Source: Oscillospiraceae bacterium
GTDB taxonomy: Bacteria; Bacillota; Clostridia; Oscillospirales; Acutalibacteraceae
Assembly (NCBI GenBank): GCA_022483045.1
Contig: JAKVOA010000002.1
Location: 580,721 to 644,720 of the forward strand
Length of the DNA: 64,000 nucleotides
Direction: 5' to 3'
Below the pieces are notes generated by a model that made no database searches, had not been told where the DNA came from, and was given only the letters and a program-made list of their open reading frames with translations. The number at the start of each line of letters is the position of its first letter. Position 1 is the first letter of the stretch. A program made the position numbers and the translations under genes. Of the stretch, positions 25,105-33,086 are shown piece by piece.

Positions 25105-26113
25105 TTTTTGCCGGGCGGTGTGAACAACCCCGTGCGTGCCTATCGGAGTACATCGCAGTCCGGTGTTCATAGACCACGCGAAAGGTTCTAAAATTGTTAA
25201 TGTAGATGGGAATGAATATATTGACTATGTTTGTTTCTGGGGCCCAGCTATTTTGGGCCATACGGACGGCTGCGTTATTGCTGTCGTACAGAGGGCCTGC
25301 GAAAAGGGACGGACCTTTGGTGCACCAACGGAAAAGGAATATCAACTGGTTGAATTGGTACAGGAACTGATGCACCTGGTTAATTCCAGTACAGAAGCGG
25401 TAATGAGTGCTATTCGTGCAACGCGTGGTTTCACCGGACGCAACAAAATCATAAAATTTCGCGGCTGCTACCATGGCCATTTTGACGGTCTATTGGTCAA
25501 GGCTGTCCCGGGCGTACCGGCGGACTTTACCCGCAACACGTTGGTGGCGGAGTATAACAGTGCCGCTTCTGTTGAAACCTTGTTAAAGCAAAACGGCGAC
25601 GACGTGGCAGCCATCATTGTGGAGCCAGTGGCGGCAAATATGAGTGTTGTGCCGACCACAGAACATTTTTTGCAGGAACTGTGGGAACTGGCAGACTGCT
25701 ACCATACGTTGCTCATTTTTGATGAAGTGATTACTGGCTTCCAACTGGCGCTGGGTGGTGCGCAGGCGTACTACAATGTTACGCCAAACCTGACTACGCT
25801 GGGGAAAATCGTCAGCGGCGTATGCCAATGGCGGCCTACGGCGGCCGAAGGAACATCATGCAGATGGCGGCACCGCTGGGCGGTGTGTACCAGGCGGGCA
25901 CGCTGACGGGCAACCCGATTGCAACCACGGCTGGGATTGAAACGCTGAAAATTTTGCGGGAACAGCCGGATTTGTACAGCAAAATTGAACACGGTGCCCG
26001 CTGGATTGTGGACGCGGTGCGTGAAACACTGGAAACACATGTTTGTGTCCTATGCACATACCGAGGCTGATTTGGAAAAAACCTGCACTGTAATTCAAAA
26101 TTATCGTAATTGA
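25105..26113 (+). pseudogene. hemL: glutamate-1-semialdehyde aminomutase, broken
   Basis: Starts at F-L-P-G-G-V-N-N-P-V-R-A-Y-R, shifts frame near 25150, continues [23 protein letters not shown] and T-L-G-K-I (PLP lysine), shifts again near 25820 (A-Y-G-G-R, G-T-L-T-G-N-P) and loses its C-terminus. Short deletions also remove residues around 25395. It was part of a tetrapyrrole block with hemA and cysG. Confidence 0.8.
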
Positions 26114-26118
26114 ATGAG

Positions 26119-26147
26119 AGCACTGCCGGGTGGCAGTGCCCTTTTTT
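26119..26147 (+). terminator. terminator after hemL remnant
   Basis: GCACTGCC (26120-26127) pairs with GGCAGTGC (26132-26139), then CC and six T. Confidence 0.85.
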
Positions 26148-26193
26148 GCCCAACACTTTCTTTCAAGGAAGGGCAGTGAAAACTTTTATGATG

Positions 26194-26260
26194 TATGTTT
26201 ATAGAAAAGATTAGTTTTTCTATAAACATACTTTACAAATAGGTAAATGGGTATTATAAT
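26194..26260 (+). promoter_or_regulatory. sulfate operon promoter with palindrome and Rrf2-type motif
   Basis: TTTACA (26232-26237), 17 bp, TATAAT (26255-26260). Immediately upstream is a perfect 15-bp inverted repeat (26194-26208 and 26216-26230, 7-bp spacer). The motif 26228-26246 (ATACTTTACAAATAGGTAA) covers the -35 and matches the site before cysK. Repression by the Rrf2 protein at sufficient cysteine is the likely logic (inference). Confidence 0.7.
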
Positions 26261-26298
26261 AGATTTCATCAGCAAAAAGTGCTTGGAGGTGTGGAATT

Positions 26299-27342
26299 AT
26301 GAAAAAGAAATGGCTGAAGCGTGCATTGGCGTTGGCGCTGGTCTGTGTGGTCACTTTGCCGCTGCTGGGTGGCAGTCGCCAGCCTCGGCATACAGCCAGC
26401 AGCACGGTGGGAGAGATCACCCTGACCAACGTTTCCTACGATCCGACCCGGGAACTGTATGAGCGCTACAACACCGTTTTCGCAAAGCATTATGCTAGCG
26501 AACACGGTGGCAAAAGCATTAAGATTGTCCAGTCACACGGTGGTTCTGGCAGTCAGGCACGCTCTGTGATTGAGGGTGCCGAGGCAGATGTAGTTACGCT
26601 GGCATTGGCACATGATGTGGGAATGATTCAAAAATCCGGATTGATTCGCTCCGGCTGGGAAAAGAATTTTGCACATGATTCCGCGCCGTACACTTCTACC
26701 ATTGTGTTTTTGGTGCGTAAGGGAAACCCTAAGCAGATTCATGATTGGAACGACCTTACCCGGCAAGGTGTTAATGTCATTACGCCTGACCCTAAGAGCA
26801 GCGGCGGCGCCTGCTGGAATTTTTTGGCGGCATGGAACTACGCCGAAAGATGCTGGCCGAACAATGATGCAGCGGCACGCAGGTTTGTGGCAGCGCTGTA
26901 CGCAAACGTTACGGTGATGGACTCAGGTGCACGCGGTTCGACCACAACCTTTGTTGAAAATGGACAGGGAGACGTGCTGATTGCATGGGAAAACGAGGCA
27001 ATTGCTTCTGTAAAGGAACACCCGGGCGAATACGAGTTGGTTTCACCCAGCGTCAGCATCTTGGCACAGCCCAGTGTGGCTGCGGTGGATGAAAATACTG
27101 CGAAGCACGGTACACAGGCTGTCAGCCACGAGTACCTGCAATACCTGTACTCGGACGAGGCACAGCGGCTGATTGCACAGAGCGGTTATCGCCCAACTAA
27201 TCCCAAAGTCTTGAAAGAATATGGAAAAACCTTTGACCTGAAAATGAAACTCTGCACCATCAGCGACTTTGGCGGCTGGAACGCTGCCTATGAAAAATTT
27301 TTTGAGGATGGCGGCGTGTTTGATGATATTTACAACAAGTAA
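26299..27342 (+). CDS. sulfate ABC transporter substrate-binding protein
   Basis: Encodes 347 aa of the Sbp/CysP family: V-S-Y-D-P-T-R-E-L-Y near the start, H-G-G-S-G-S-Q-A-R-S-V, N-P-K-S-like T-P-D-P-K-S-S-G-G-A, and S-G-Y-R-P-T-N-P near the end. It captures sulfate or thiosulfate outside the membrane. The signal peptide ends L-P-L-L-G-G-S, with serine where a lipobox cysteine is expected (AGT for a likely TGT), so lipid anchoring may be lost. It is the first gene of the sulfate operon. Confidence 0.88.
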   Translation: MKKKWLKRALALALVCVVTLPLLGGSRQPRHTASSTVGEITLTNVSYDPTRELYERYNTVFAKHYASEHGGKSIKIVQSHGGSGSQARSVIEGAEADVVTLALAHDVGMIQKSGLIRSGWEKNFAHDSAPYTSTIVFLVRKGNPKQIHDWNDLTRQGVNVITPDPKSSGGACWNFLAAWNYAERCWPNNDAAARRFVAALYANVTVMDSGARGSTTTFVENGQGDVLIAWENEAIASVKEHPGEYELVSPSVSILAQPSVAAVDENTAKHGTQAVSHEYLQYLYSDEAQRLIAQSGYRPTNPKVLKEYGKTFDLKMKLCTISDFGGWNAAYEKFFEDGGVFDDIYNK

Positions 27343-27354
27343 GAGGTGAAAAAA

Positions 27355-28200
27355 ATGAAGCTGCCGAAAAAAACAAAGAGTCCGCGGGTTATACCAGGTT
27401 TCGGTCTGACGATGGGGGTTACAGTTACGCTGCTGTCTTTGCTCATTCTCATACCGCTTGCCTCTGTGTTCCTGTTTTCATTTCAGCTCAGCTTTGCACA
27501 GTTTTGGAAGCTGATTACGAAGCAGGTCGTCCTCAATGCTTTTGCTACCAGTTTGAGTTGTGCGCTGGTGGCAGCGCTGGTCAACTGTGTGTTTGGGTTG
27601 ATTCTGGCGTGGGTGCTGGTGCGCTGTGATTTTCCGGGAAAGCGCCTGCTGGATGGACTCATTGAACTGCCTTTTGCGTTGCCCACTGCGGTTGCAGGCA
27701 TTACACTTTCCAAGATGTATGCCGACACGGGGCTACTGGGAGCTCCTCTGGCGAAGCTGGGAATCCGTGTTTCCTACACCAAACTCGGGCTGACCGTGGC
27801 ACTAATATTTGTGGGTATTCCGTTTGTGGTGCGCGCCATCCAACCGGTGCTGGTTAAGCTGGACCCACAGTATGAGGAGGCTGCGTGTATGTTGGGGGCA
27901 GACCGGAAGCAGACTTTTTTGCGCGTGGTGCTGCCGGAGTTGTTTCCTGCGCTGCTCACGGGCTTTGGTCTGGCCTTTGCCCGAGGTGTGGGGGAGTATG
28001 GCAGTGTTATTTATATTTCCGGTAACAGTGCAAAGCACCACACGCAGGTAATTTCCTACGTCATTATGCAAAAGCTGAACTATGTGGATTACGCATCCGC
28101 TACTGCCATTGCACTGGTGCTGCTGTTGTTCTCGTTTGTGGTTCTGTTTCTAGTCAATCTGGTGCAGTTGCGGCAGGCACGGCGCACCAATTTACTTTAA
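27355..28200 (+). CDS. cysT: sulfate ABC transporter permease CysT
   Basis: Encodes 281 aa with six membrane helices and the coupling-loop segment E-E-A-A-C-M-L-G-A-D. The ATG at 27355 is preceded by AAGAGGTG at suitable distance; a GTG at 27346 lies within that ribosome binding site. It forms the channel with CysW. Confidence 0.88.
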   Translation: MKLPKKTKSPRVIPGFGLTMGVTVTLLSLLILIPLASVFLFSFQLSFAQFWKLITKQVVLNAFATSLSCALVAALVNCVFGLILAWVLVRCDFPGKRLLDGLIELPFALPTAVAGITLSKMYADTGLLGAPLAKLGIRVSYTKLGLTVALIFVGIPFVVRAIQPVLVKLDPQYEEAACMLGADRKQTFLRVVLPELFPALLTGFGLAFARGVGEYGSVIYISGNSAKHHTQVISYVIMQKLNYVDYASATAIALVLLLFSFVVLFLVNLVQLRQARRTNLL

Positions 28201-28214
28201 AGGGGGGCAGCAGT

Positions 28215-29093
28215 ATGCAGACAAGTGCAGGTACAGAAGAGAAGAAAAAAAATACGGCGGGCCAGTGGACGCTGATTGCCATCAGTGCGGCCTTTGTTGT
28301 GGTCATGCTGGTGTTGCCACTGGCCTCGGTGCTGATGAACGCGCTGAAAGAAGGCTGGGACTTTTACATAAAGGCACTTTTTACCAGCAAGGTGCGCTCT
28401 GCCTTTCGTGTCACCATGATTGCCACGGCTTTTTCAGTGGCGGTGAATACCTTTTTTGGTTTAGCCGCAGCATGGCTGCTGACAAAGTTTTCTTTTCGCG
28501 GAAAGCAAGTGCTGTCCACAGTTATTGATATACCATTTTCCATTTCACCGGTTATTGCAGGACTGGCTTTCTTAATGACCTTTGGCCGTTTGGGTTGGGC
28601 CAGCCATTGGGTAGATGCTTTTAACGCTTACTTTGGCACCAATGTAAAAATCGTGTTTGCAGTGCCAGGAGTGGTGCTGGCAACAATTTTTGTTACGTTC
28701 CCATTTGTTTCGCGTGAGCTGATTCCAGTATTGAATGCAGAAGGGAAGGATGAGGAAGAAGCGGCTGCACTGATGGGTGCAGGCGGGTGGAAAATTTTTC
28801 GCTCTGTTACGTTTCCGCACATTAGATGGGCACTGCTGTATGGTGTGATTTTATGCACAGCACGGGCATTGGGGGAGTTTGGCGCAGTAAACGCTCTGGC
28901 AAAGACTCGCGGCCAGACCTTTACCCTGCCGTTGGAGATTGACGCGCTGTATCTTTCCGGTTCTGCCAAATCCATCACTGCGTCCTTTGCAGTTTCATCG
29001 CTGCTGGTCATTATGGCGGTAGCAGTGCTGATTGTAAAAAATGTGCTGGAATACCGGGCACAGCGGCAGAGAAATACAGAGAACGAGGGGTGA
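28215..29093 (+). CDS. cysW: sulfate ABC transporter permease CysW
   Basis: Encodes 292 aa: F-R-V-T-M-I-A-T-A-F-S, G-L-A-A-A-W-L-L-T-K-F-x-F-R-G-K, D-I-P-F-S-I-S-P-V-I-A-G, coupling loop E-E-A-A-A-L-M-G-A and R-A-L-G-E-F-G-A-V are standard CysW features. AAAGGGGGG precedes ATG 28215, 14 bp after CysT. Confidence 0.9.
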   Translation: MQTSAGTEEKKKNTAGQWTLIAISAAFVVVMLVLPLASVLMNALKEGWDFYIKALFTSKVRSAFRVTMIATAFSVAVNTFFGLAAAWLLTKFSFRGKQVLSTVIDIPFSISPVIAGLAFLMTFGRLGWASHWVDAFNAYFGTNVKIVFAVPGVVLATIFVTFPFVSRELIPVLNAEGKDEEEAAALMGAGGWKIFRSVTFPHIRWALLYGVILCTARALGEFGAVNALAKTRGQTFTLPLEIDALYLSGSAKSITASFAVSSLLVIMAVAVLIVKNVLEYRAQRQRNTENEG

Positions 29094-29099
29094 CCGGCT

Positions 29100-30167
29100 A
29101 TGTATGTAGAACTTGAGAACATCAATAAAACCTATGGCAACTACCGCGCCTCTGACCATGTGAGCTTAGGGGTGGAGCAGGGAAAGCTGGTGGCACTGCT
29201 GGGCCCAAGCGGAAGCGGGAAAACGACTGTTCTGCGTATTTTAGCGGGGCTGGAAACGCCGGATTCTGGTGAAATCCGCATTGCTGGGCAGCGCATGAAT
29301 GATGTGCCGCCGGCCCAGCGCGGCATTGGCTTTGTGTTTCAAAATTATGCGTTATTTCGCTACAAAACGGTGTTTGACAACATTGCTTTTGGTTTGGAAA
29401 TACAAAAGGTACCGAAAAAACAAATTCAGGAACGTGTGCAGGAGCTGGTGGAACTTATTGGTTTGGCTGGACTGGAAAAGCGCTATCCCAATCAGCTTTC
29501 CGGCGGGCAGCGGCAGCGGGTTGCCTTTGCACGGGCACTGGCACCTCGGCCCAAGCTGCTGTTACTGGACGAACCTTTTGCCGCTATCGACGCTAAGGTA
29601 CGCACTGAGCTGCGTACCTGGCTAAAGGAAACGATACACAAGGTTGGCATCACCAGCATTTTTGTCACGCATGATCAGGACGAGGCAGTGGAGGTGGCAG
29701 ATGAAATCATTGTGACTAGCCATGGCAGAGTGGAACAGGCTGGTACGCCGATGGATATTTACAAGAACCCGAAAACACGCTTTGTTGCGTCTTTTATTGG
29801 CGAGGCTATCCAGGTGGAGGATTACAGTCGGCTGCGGGGCTTTTCACATTCACAGCACGGTCAGGGCGCAGTTGTCCGGCCGGAATTTGTAGAAGCCTTT
29901 AAAAGTGATAATGATAAGTTTAAAAATATGCTGCGCTACTCGGAAGAGGGCACCATTGAGGACATTGCTTTCCGTGGCAGTTTTCTGCAGCTTACACTCA
30001 ATGTGCAGGGCCTGCGGCTTGTTACACACCGCTCGCTAGAGCGCCGCCCGGTACAACTTGGCGAAACCATGCGTGTCATTGTGTACCGGGTCTATGCCTA
30101 TGATGGTGACAAGGTTTATTTACTGGAAAATGAAGAATTGCAGGGCAAAAAAGTGGTGTCTTTGTAA
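29100..30167 (+). CDS. cysA: sulfate ABC transporter ATP-binding protein
   Basis: Encodes 355 aa: Walker A G-P-S-G-S-G-K-T-T (35-43), Q-loop in F-V-F-Q-N-Y-A-L-F, signature L-S-G-G-Q-R-Q-R, Walker B L-L-L-L-D-E-P-F and H-loop T-H-D-Q-D-E-A. A C-terminal TOBE-like region (about 240-350) contains V-R-P-E-F-V. It energises CysT/CysW. Confidence 0.9.
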   Translation: MYVELENINKTYGNYRASDHVSLGVEQGKLVALLGPSGSGKTTVLRILAGLETPDSGEIRIAGQRMNDVPPAQRGIGFVFQNYALFRYKTVFDNIAFGLEIQKVPKKQIQERVQELVELIGLAGLEKRYPNQLSGGQRQRVAFARALAPRPKLLLLDEPFAAIDAKVRTELRTWLKETIHKVGITSIFVTHDQDEAVEVADEIIVTSHGRVEQAGTPMDIYKNPKTRFVASFIGEAIQVEDYSRLRGFSHSQHGQGAVVRPEFVEAFKSDNDKFKNMLRYSEEGTIEDIAFRGSFLQLTLNVQGLRLVTHRSLERRPVQLGETMRVIVYRVYAYDGDKVYLLENEELQGKKVVSL

Positions 30168-30191
30168 GGGCGGAAAGGATGGACCTGTAAT

Positions 30192-31877
30192 ATGAAAGCA
30201 AAATTGCAAGTGCAAAGGTTGTCTGCTGACGTACTGATTATTGGCGGCGGTACAGCGGGATGCTACGCGGCGCTCACCCTTAGCCGCCAGTCCGGCCTGT
30301 CCGTACTGGTTGCGGAGAAGGCGGACATTCGCCGCAGCGGCTGTCTGGCGGCAGGCGTTAATGCAATTAACGCTTACATTGTTCCGGGACGTACCCCACA
30401 GGACTATGTGGATTACGCTGAAAATGACGCAAACGGTATTGTGCGCAGAGACCTGCTACTCACTGCCGCCCAGCGCTTTAATGCGGTAACAGCAGACATG
30501 GAGCAGCTGGGACTGGTTATTTTAAAAAATGCAGATGGCAGTTATGCGGCCCGTGGCAATCGAAACATTAAAATCAACGGCGAAAACTTTAAGCCTCTGC
30601 TGGCGCAGGCAGTGCGCAGCGCAAAAAACGTGCAGGTACTGAACCATGTGAATATCACAGATTTGCTGGTGCAGAAAAACCGAGTGTATGGTGCGGTAGG
30701 TTTTTCTGTGTGGGATGACGTTGCCTATGATATCCGTGCGGGTGCGGTGCTAGTGGCAACCGGCGGCGCGGCGGGACTGTACAGGCCTAATAATCCGGGA
30801 TTTTCCCGGCACAAAATGTGGTACCCACCTTTCAACACTGGCGCAGGCTACGCTATGGGTATTCGTGCCGGTGCCGAGATGACCTCTTTTGAAATGCGTT
30901 TTATTGCCCTGCGGTGTAAAGATACCATTGCACCCACGGGAACCATTGCGCAGGGGGTACGTGCCAAGCAGGTGAACGCCCGCGGCGAGGTGTATGAGGA
31001 TCGCTATGGCCTGACCACAAGTGAACGGCTTTATGGCACCGTGCAGGAAAATCGACAGGGACGCGGCCCCTGTTACCTGCACACCAGCGGCATCACCCCA
31101 GCACAGGGGGAAGATCTGCTGAAAGCCTATCTGAACATGGCACCAAGCCAGACACTGAAGTGGTTGGAGAGCGGCCAGACCCCCGGTAGAGCTGACGTGG
31201 AGATTGAGGGTACTGAGCCGTACATTGTGGGCGGCCACACCGCCAGCGGATACTGGGTGAACACCCAGCGCGAAACGACTGTACATGGCCTTTACGCGGC
31301 CGGGGACGTGGCGGGCGGCTGCCCGCAGAAGTATGTGACCGGCGCACTGGCCGAGGGAGAACTGGCTGCACAGGATATTTTAAAGCAATTTCAAGCGGCA
31401 GCGGATTTCCCGGAACTGGACGCGCAGGTACAGCAGGTACTTGCCGGTTATGAAGCTATACGCAGCGCGCCGCTGCCGCTGTACAGTACTGAAGAATTGG
31501 AAGAAGCAATGCAAAAAGTGATGGACGAGTATGCAGGCGGTATCTCTACCGGCTACAGGTTCCATGAAGAACGGCTGCGGCTGGCAGATGAAAAAATTGT
31601 TGAACTGGAGCAACTGGCTACACACGCTGCCGCTGACGATGCACGGGAACTGCTGACAGTGTATGAACTGAAGGATCGGCTGACGGTTTGTCGGGTGTTG
31701 ATTGCACACTTGCGTGCCCGCAAGGAAACACGTTGGCATTCATTTAACGAAAATCTGGATTATCCCCAGACGGACGAGCAATACTGCAAGTACGTCAATT
31801 CGCGTCTGCAGAACGGCAGACTGCAGGTCTTTCTGCGGGAACTGGTGAAGGAGGCGTCATATGAGCATACGGATTGA
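30192..31877 (+). CDS. aprA: adenylylsulfate (APS) reductase, flavoprotein subunit
   Basis: Encodes 561 aa of the fumarate reductase/succinate dehydrogenase flavoprotein superfamily. The FAD-binding G-G-G-T-A-G motif is at 18-23; R-R-S-G-C-L-A-A-G-V-N-A-I-N-A-Y and G-Y-W-V-N-T-Q-R-E-T-T-V-H-G-L-Y-A-A-G-D-V-A-G-G match AprA. It reduces APS to sulfite and AMP. It lies between the sulfate importer and ATP sulfurylase, and its 3' end overlaps aprB by 17 bp. No sulfite reductase is in the window. Confidence 0.87.
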   Translation: MKAKLQVQRLSADVLIIGGGTAGCYAALTLSRQSGLSVLVAEKADIRRSGCLAAGVNAINAYIVPGRTPQDYVDYAENDANGIVRRDLLLTAAQRFNAVTADMEQLGLVILKNADGSYAARGNRNIKINGENFKPLLAQAVRSAKNVQVLNHVNITDLLVQKNRVYGAVGFSVWDDVAYDIRAGAVLVATGGAAGLYRPNNPGFSRHKMWYPPFNTGAGYAMGIRAGAEMTSFEMRFIALRCKDTIAPTGTIAQGVRAKQVNARGEVYEDRYGLTTSERLYGTVQENRQGRGPCYLHTSGITPAQGEDLLKAYLNMAPSQTLKWLESGQTPGRADVEIEGTEPYIVGGHTASGYWVNTQRETTVHGLYAAGDVAGGCPQKYVTGALAEGELAAQDILKQFQAAADFPELDAQVQQVLAGYEAIRSAPLPLYSTEELEEAMQKVMDEYAGGISTGYRFHEERLRLADEKIVELEQLATHAAADDARELLTVYELKDRLTVCRVLIAHLRARKETRWHSFNENLDYPQTDEQYCKYVNSRLQNGRLQVFLRELVKEASYEHTD

Positions 31878-32172
31878 TATAAAAAAATGCGTGGGCTGTG
31901 GGCGCTGTGCCGAAGTTTGTCCGGGAAATTTATTGGAGCTGCGCGGTGGTACTGCAGTTATGCGATATCCGCGTGATTGTTGGGGCTGTGCTTCCTGTGT
32001 GAAGGAGTGCCCGGCACAGGCAGTTGTTTTCTTTTTGGGTGCAGACATCGGCGGTCGCGGCAGCACGCTGATCGTTGCCGGCGAGGGAGACGTGCTGCAC
32101 TGGCAGGTGCGCCGCCCAGACGGCACCACGCAGGTGGTAGACATTGACCGTAAAAACGCGAACAAATATTAG
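31861..32172 (+). CDS. aprB: APS reductase iron-sulfur subunit
   Basis: Encodes 103 aa with two 4Fe-4S motifs: C10-x2-C13-x2-C16-x3-C20-P and C40-x2-C43-x2-C46-x3-C50-P. It is shorter than the roughly 150-aa AprB of sulfate reducers, lacking most of the C-terminal tail, as in ferredoxin-like AprB of assimilatory clusters. It passes electrons to AprA. Confidence 0.87.
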   Translation: MSIRIDIKKCVGCGRCAEVCPGNLLELRGGTAVMRYPRDCWGCASCVKECPAQAVVFFLGADIGGRGSTLIVAGEGDVLHWQVRRPDGTTQVVDIDRKNANKY

Positions 32173-32183
32173 GAGAGATGAAG

Positions 32184-33086
32184 ATGAGCGCATTATCGCA
32201 TTTGGATGAACTGGAGGCGGAGGCAATTTACATTATCCGGGAAGTAGCAGCAGAGTGTGAAAAGCCGGTCATGCTGTATTCCATTGGCAAAGACAGCTCT
32301 GTTATGCTGCACTTGGCACTAAAGGCCTTCTATCCGGAAAAGCCGCCGTTTCCGTTTTTGCACGTCAACACAACGTGGAAGTTTAAAGAAATGATTGCTT
32401 TTCGTGACCAGACTGCCAAGAAATTGGGCATCGACATGATTGAGTACATTAACAAGGATGGTGTGGCACGCGGGGTTAACCCCTTTGACTACGGCTCCTC
32501 TTACACAGACATCATGAAGACTCAGGCGCTGAAGCAGGCGCTGACCAAGTACGGCTTTACTGCAGCTTTTGGCGGCGGCCGCCGTGACGAGGAAAAGAGC
32601 CGTGCCAAAGAGCGCATCTTCTCCTTTCGCAATGCTGCGCAGGCGTGGGACCCCAAGAATCAGCGGCCAGAGATGTGGAAGCTTTACAATACCGAAATTA
32701 ACCAAGGGGAAAGCACCCGCGTGTTTCCTATCTCCAACTGGACAGAAAAGGACATCTGGCAGTACATTCAGCGGGAGAACATCCCGATTGTGCCGTTGTA
32801 CTTTGCGGCAGAACGCCCTGTGGTGCGGCGTGGCGACAACTTGATTATGGTGGATGACGACCGTATGCGGCTGAAGCCTGGCGAAAAGCCGGAAATGAAA
32901 AAGGTGCGCTTCCGCACTTTGGGCTGCTACCCGCTGACCGGTGCCATTGAGTCAGAGGCCGACACCCTCGACAAAATTATTGAGGAAACCTTGAGTTCTG
33001 TGGAGTCTGAACGTACCAGCCGCGTTATTGACCAGGACGGCGGGGAAGCCAGTATGGAAAAGAGAAAGAGAGAGGGTTATTTCTAA
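32184..33086 (+). CDS. cysD: sulfate adenylyltransferase subunit 2
   Basis: Encodes about 300 aa of the PAPS-reductase-like superfamily: [12 protein letters not shown] (PP-loop), [16 protein letters not shown] and S-N-W-T-E-K-D-I-W. With CysN it makes APS from ATP and sulfate. ATG 32184 is 8 bp from AGGAG; ATG 32178 is too close. Confidence 0.9.
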   Translation: MSALSHLDELEAEAIYIIREVAAECEKPVMLYSIGKDSSVMLHLALKAFYPEKPPFPFLHVNTTWKFKEMIAFRDQTAKKLGIDMIEYINKDGVARGVNPFDYGSSYTDIMKTQALKQALTKYGFTAAFGGGRRDEEKSRAKERIFSFRNAAQAWDPKNQRPEMWKLYNTEINQGESTRVFPISNWTEKDIWQYIQRENIPIVPLYFAAERPVVRRGDNLIMVDDDRMRLKPGEKPEMKKVRFRTLGCYPLTGAIESEADTLDKIIEETLSSVESERTSRVIDQDGGEASMEKRKREGYF

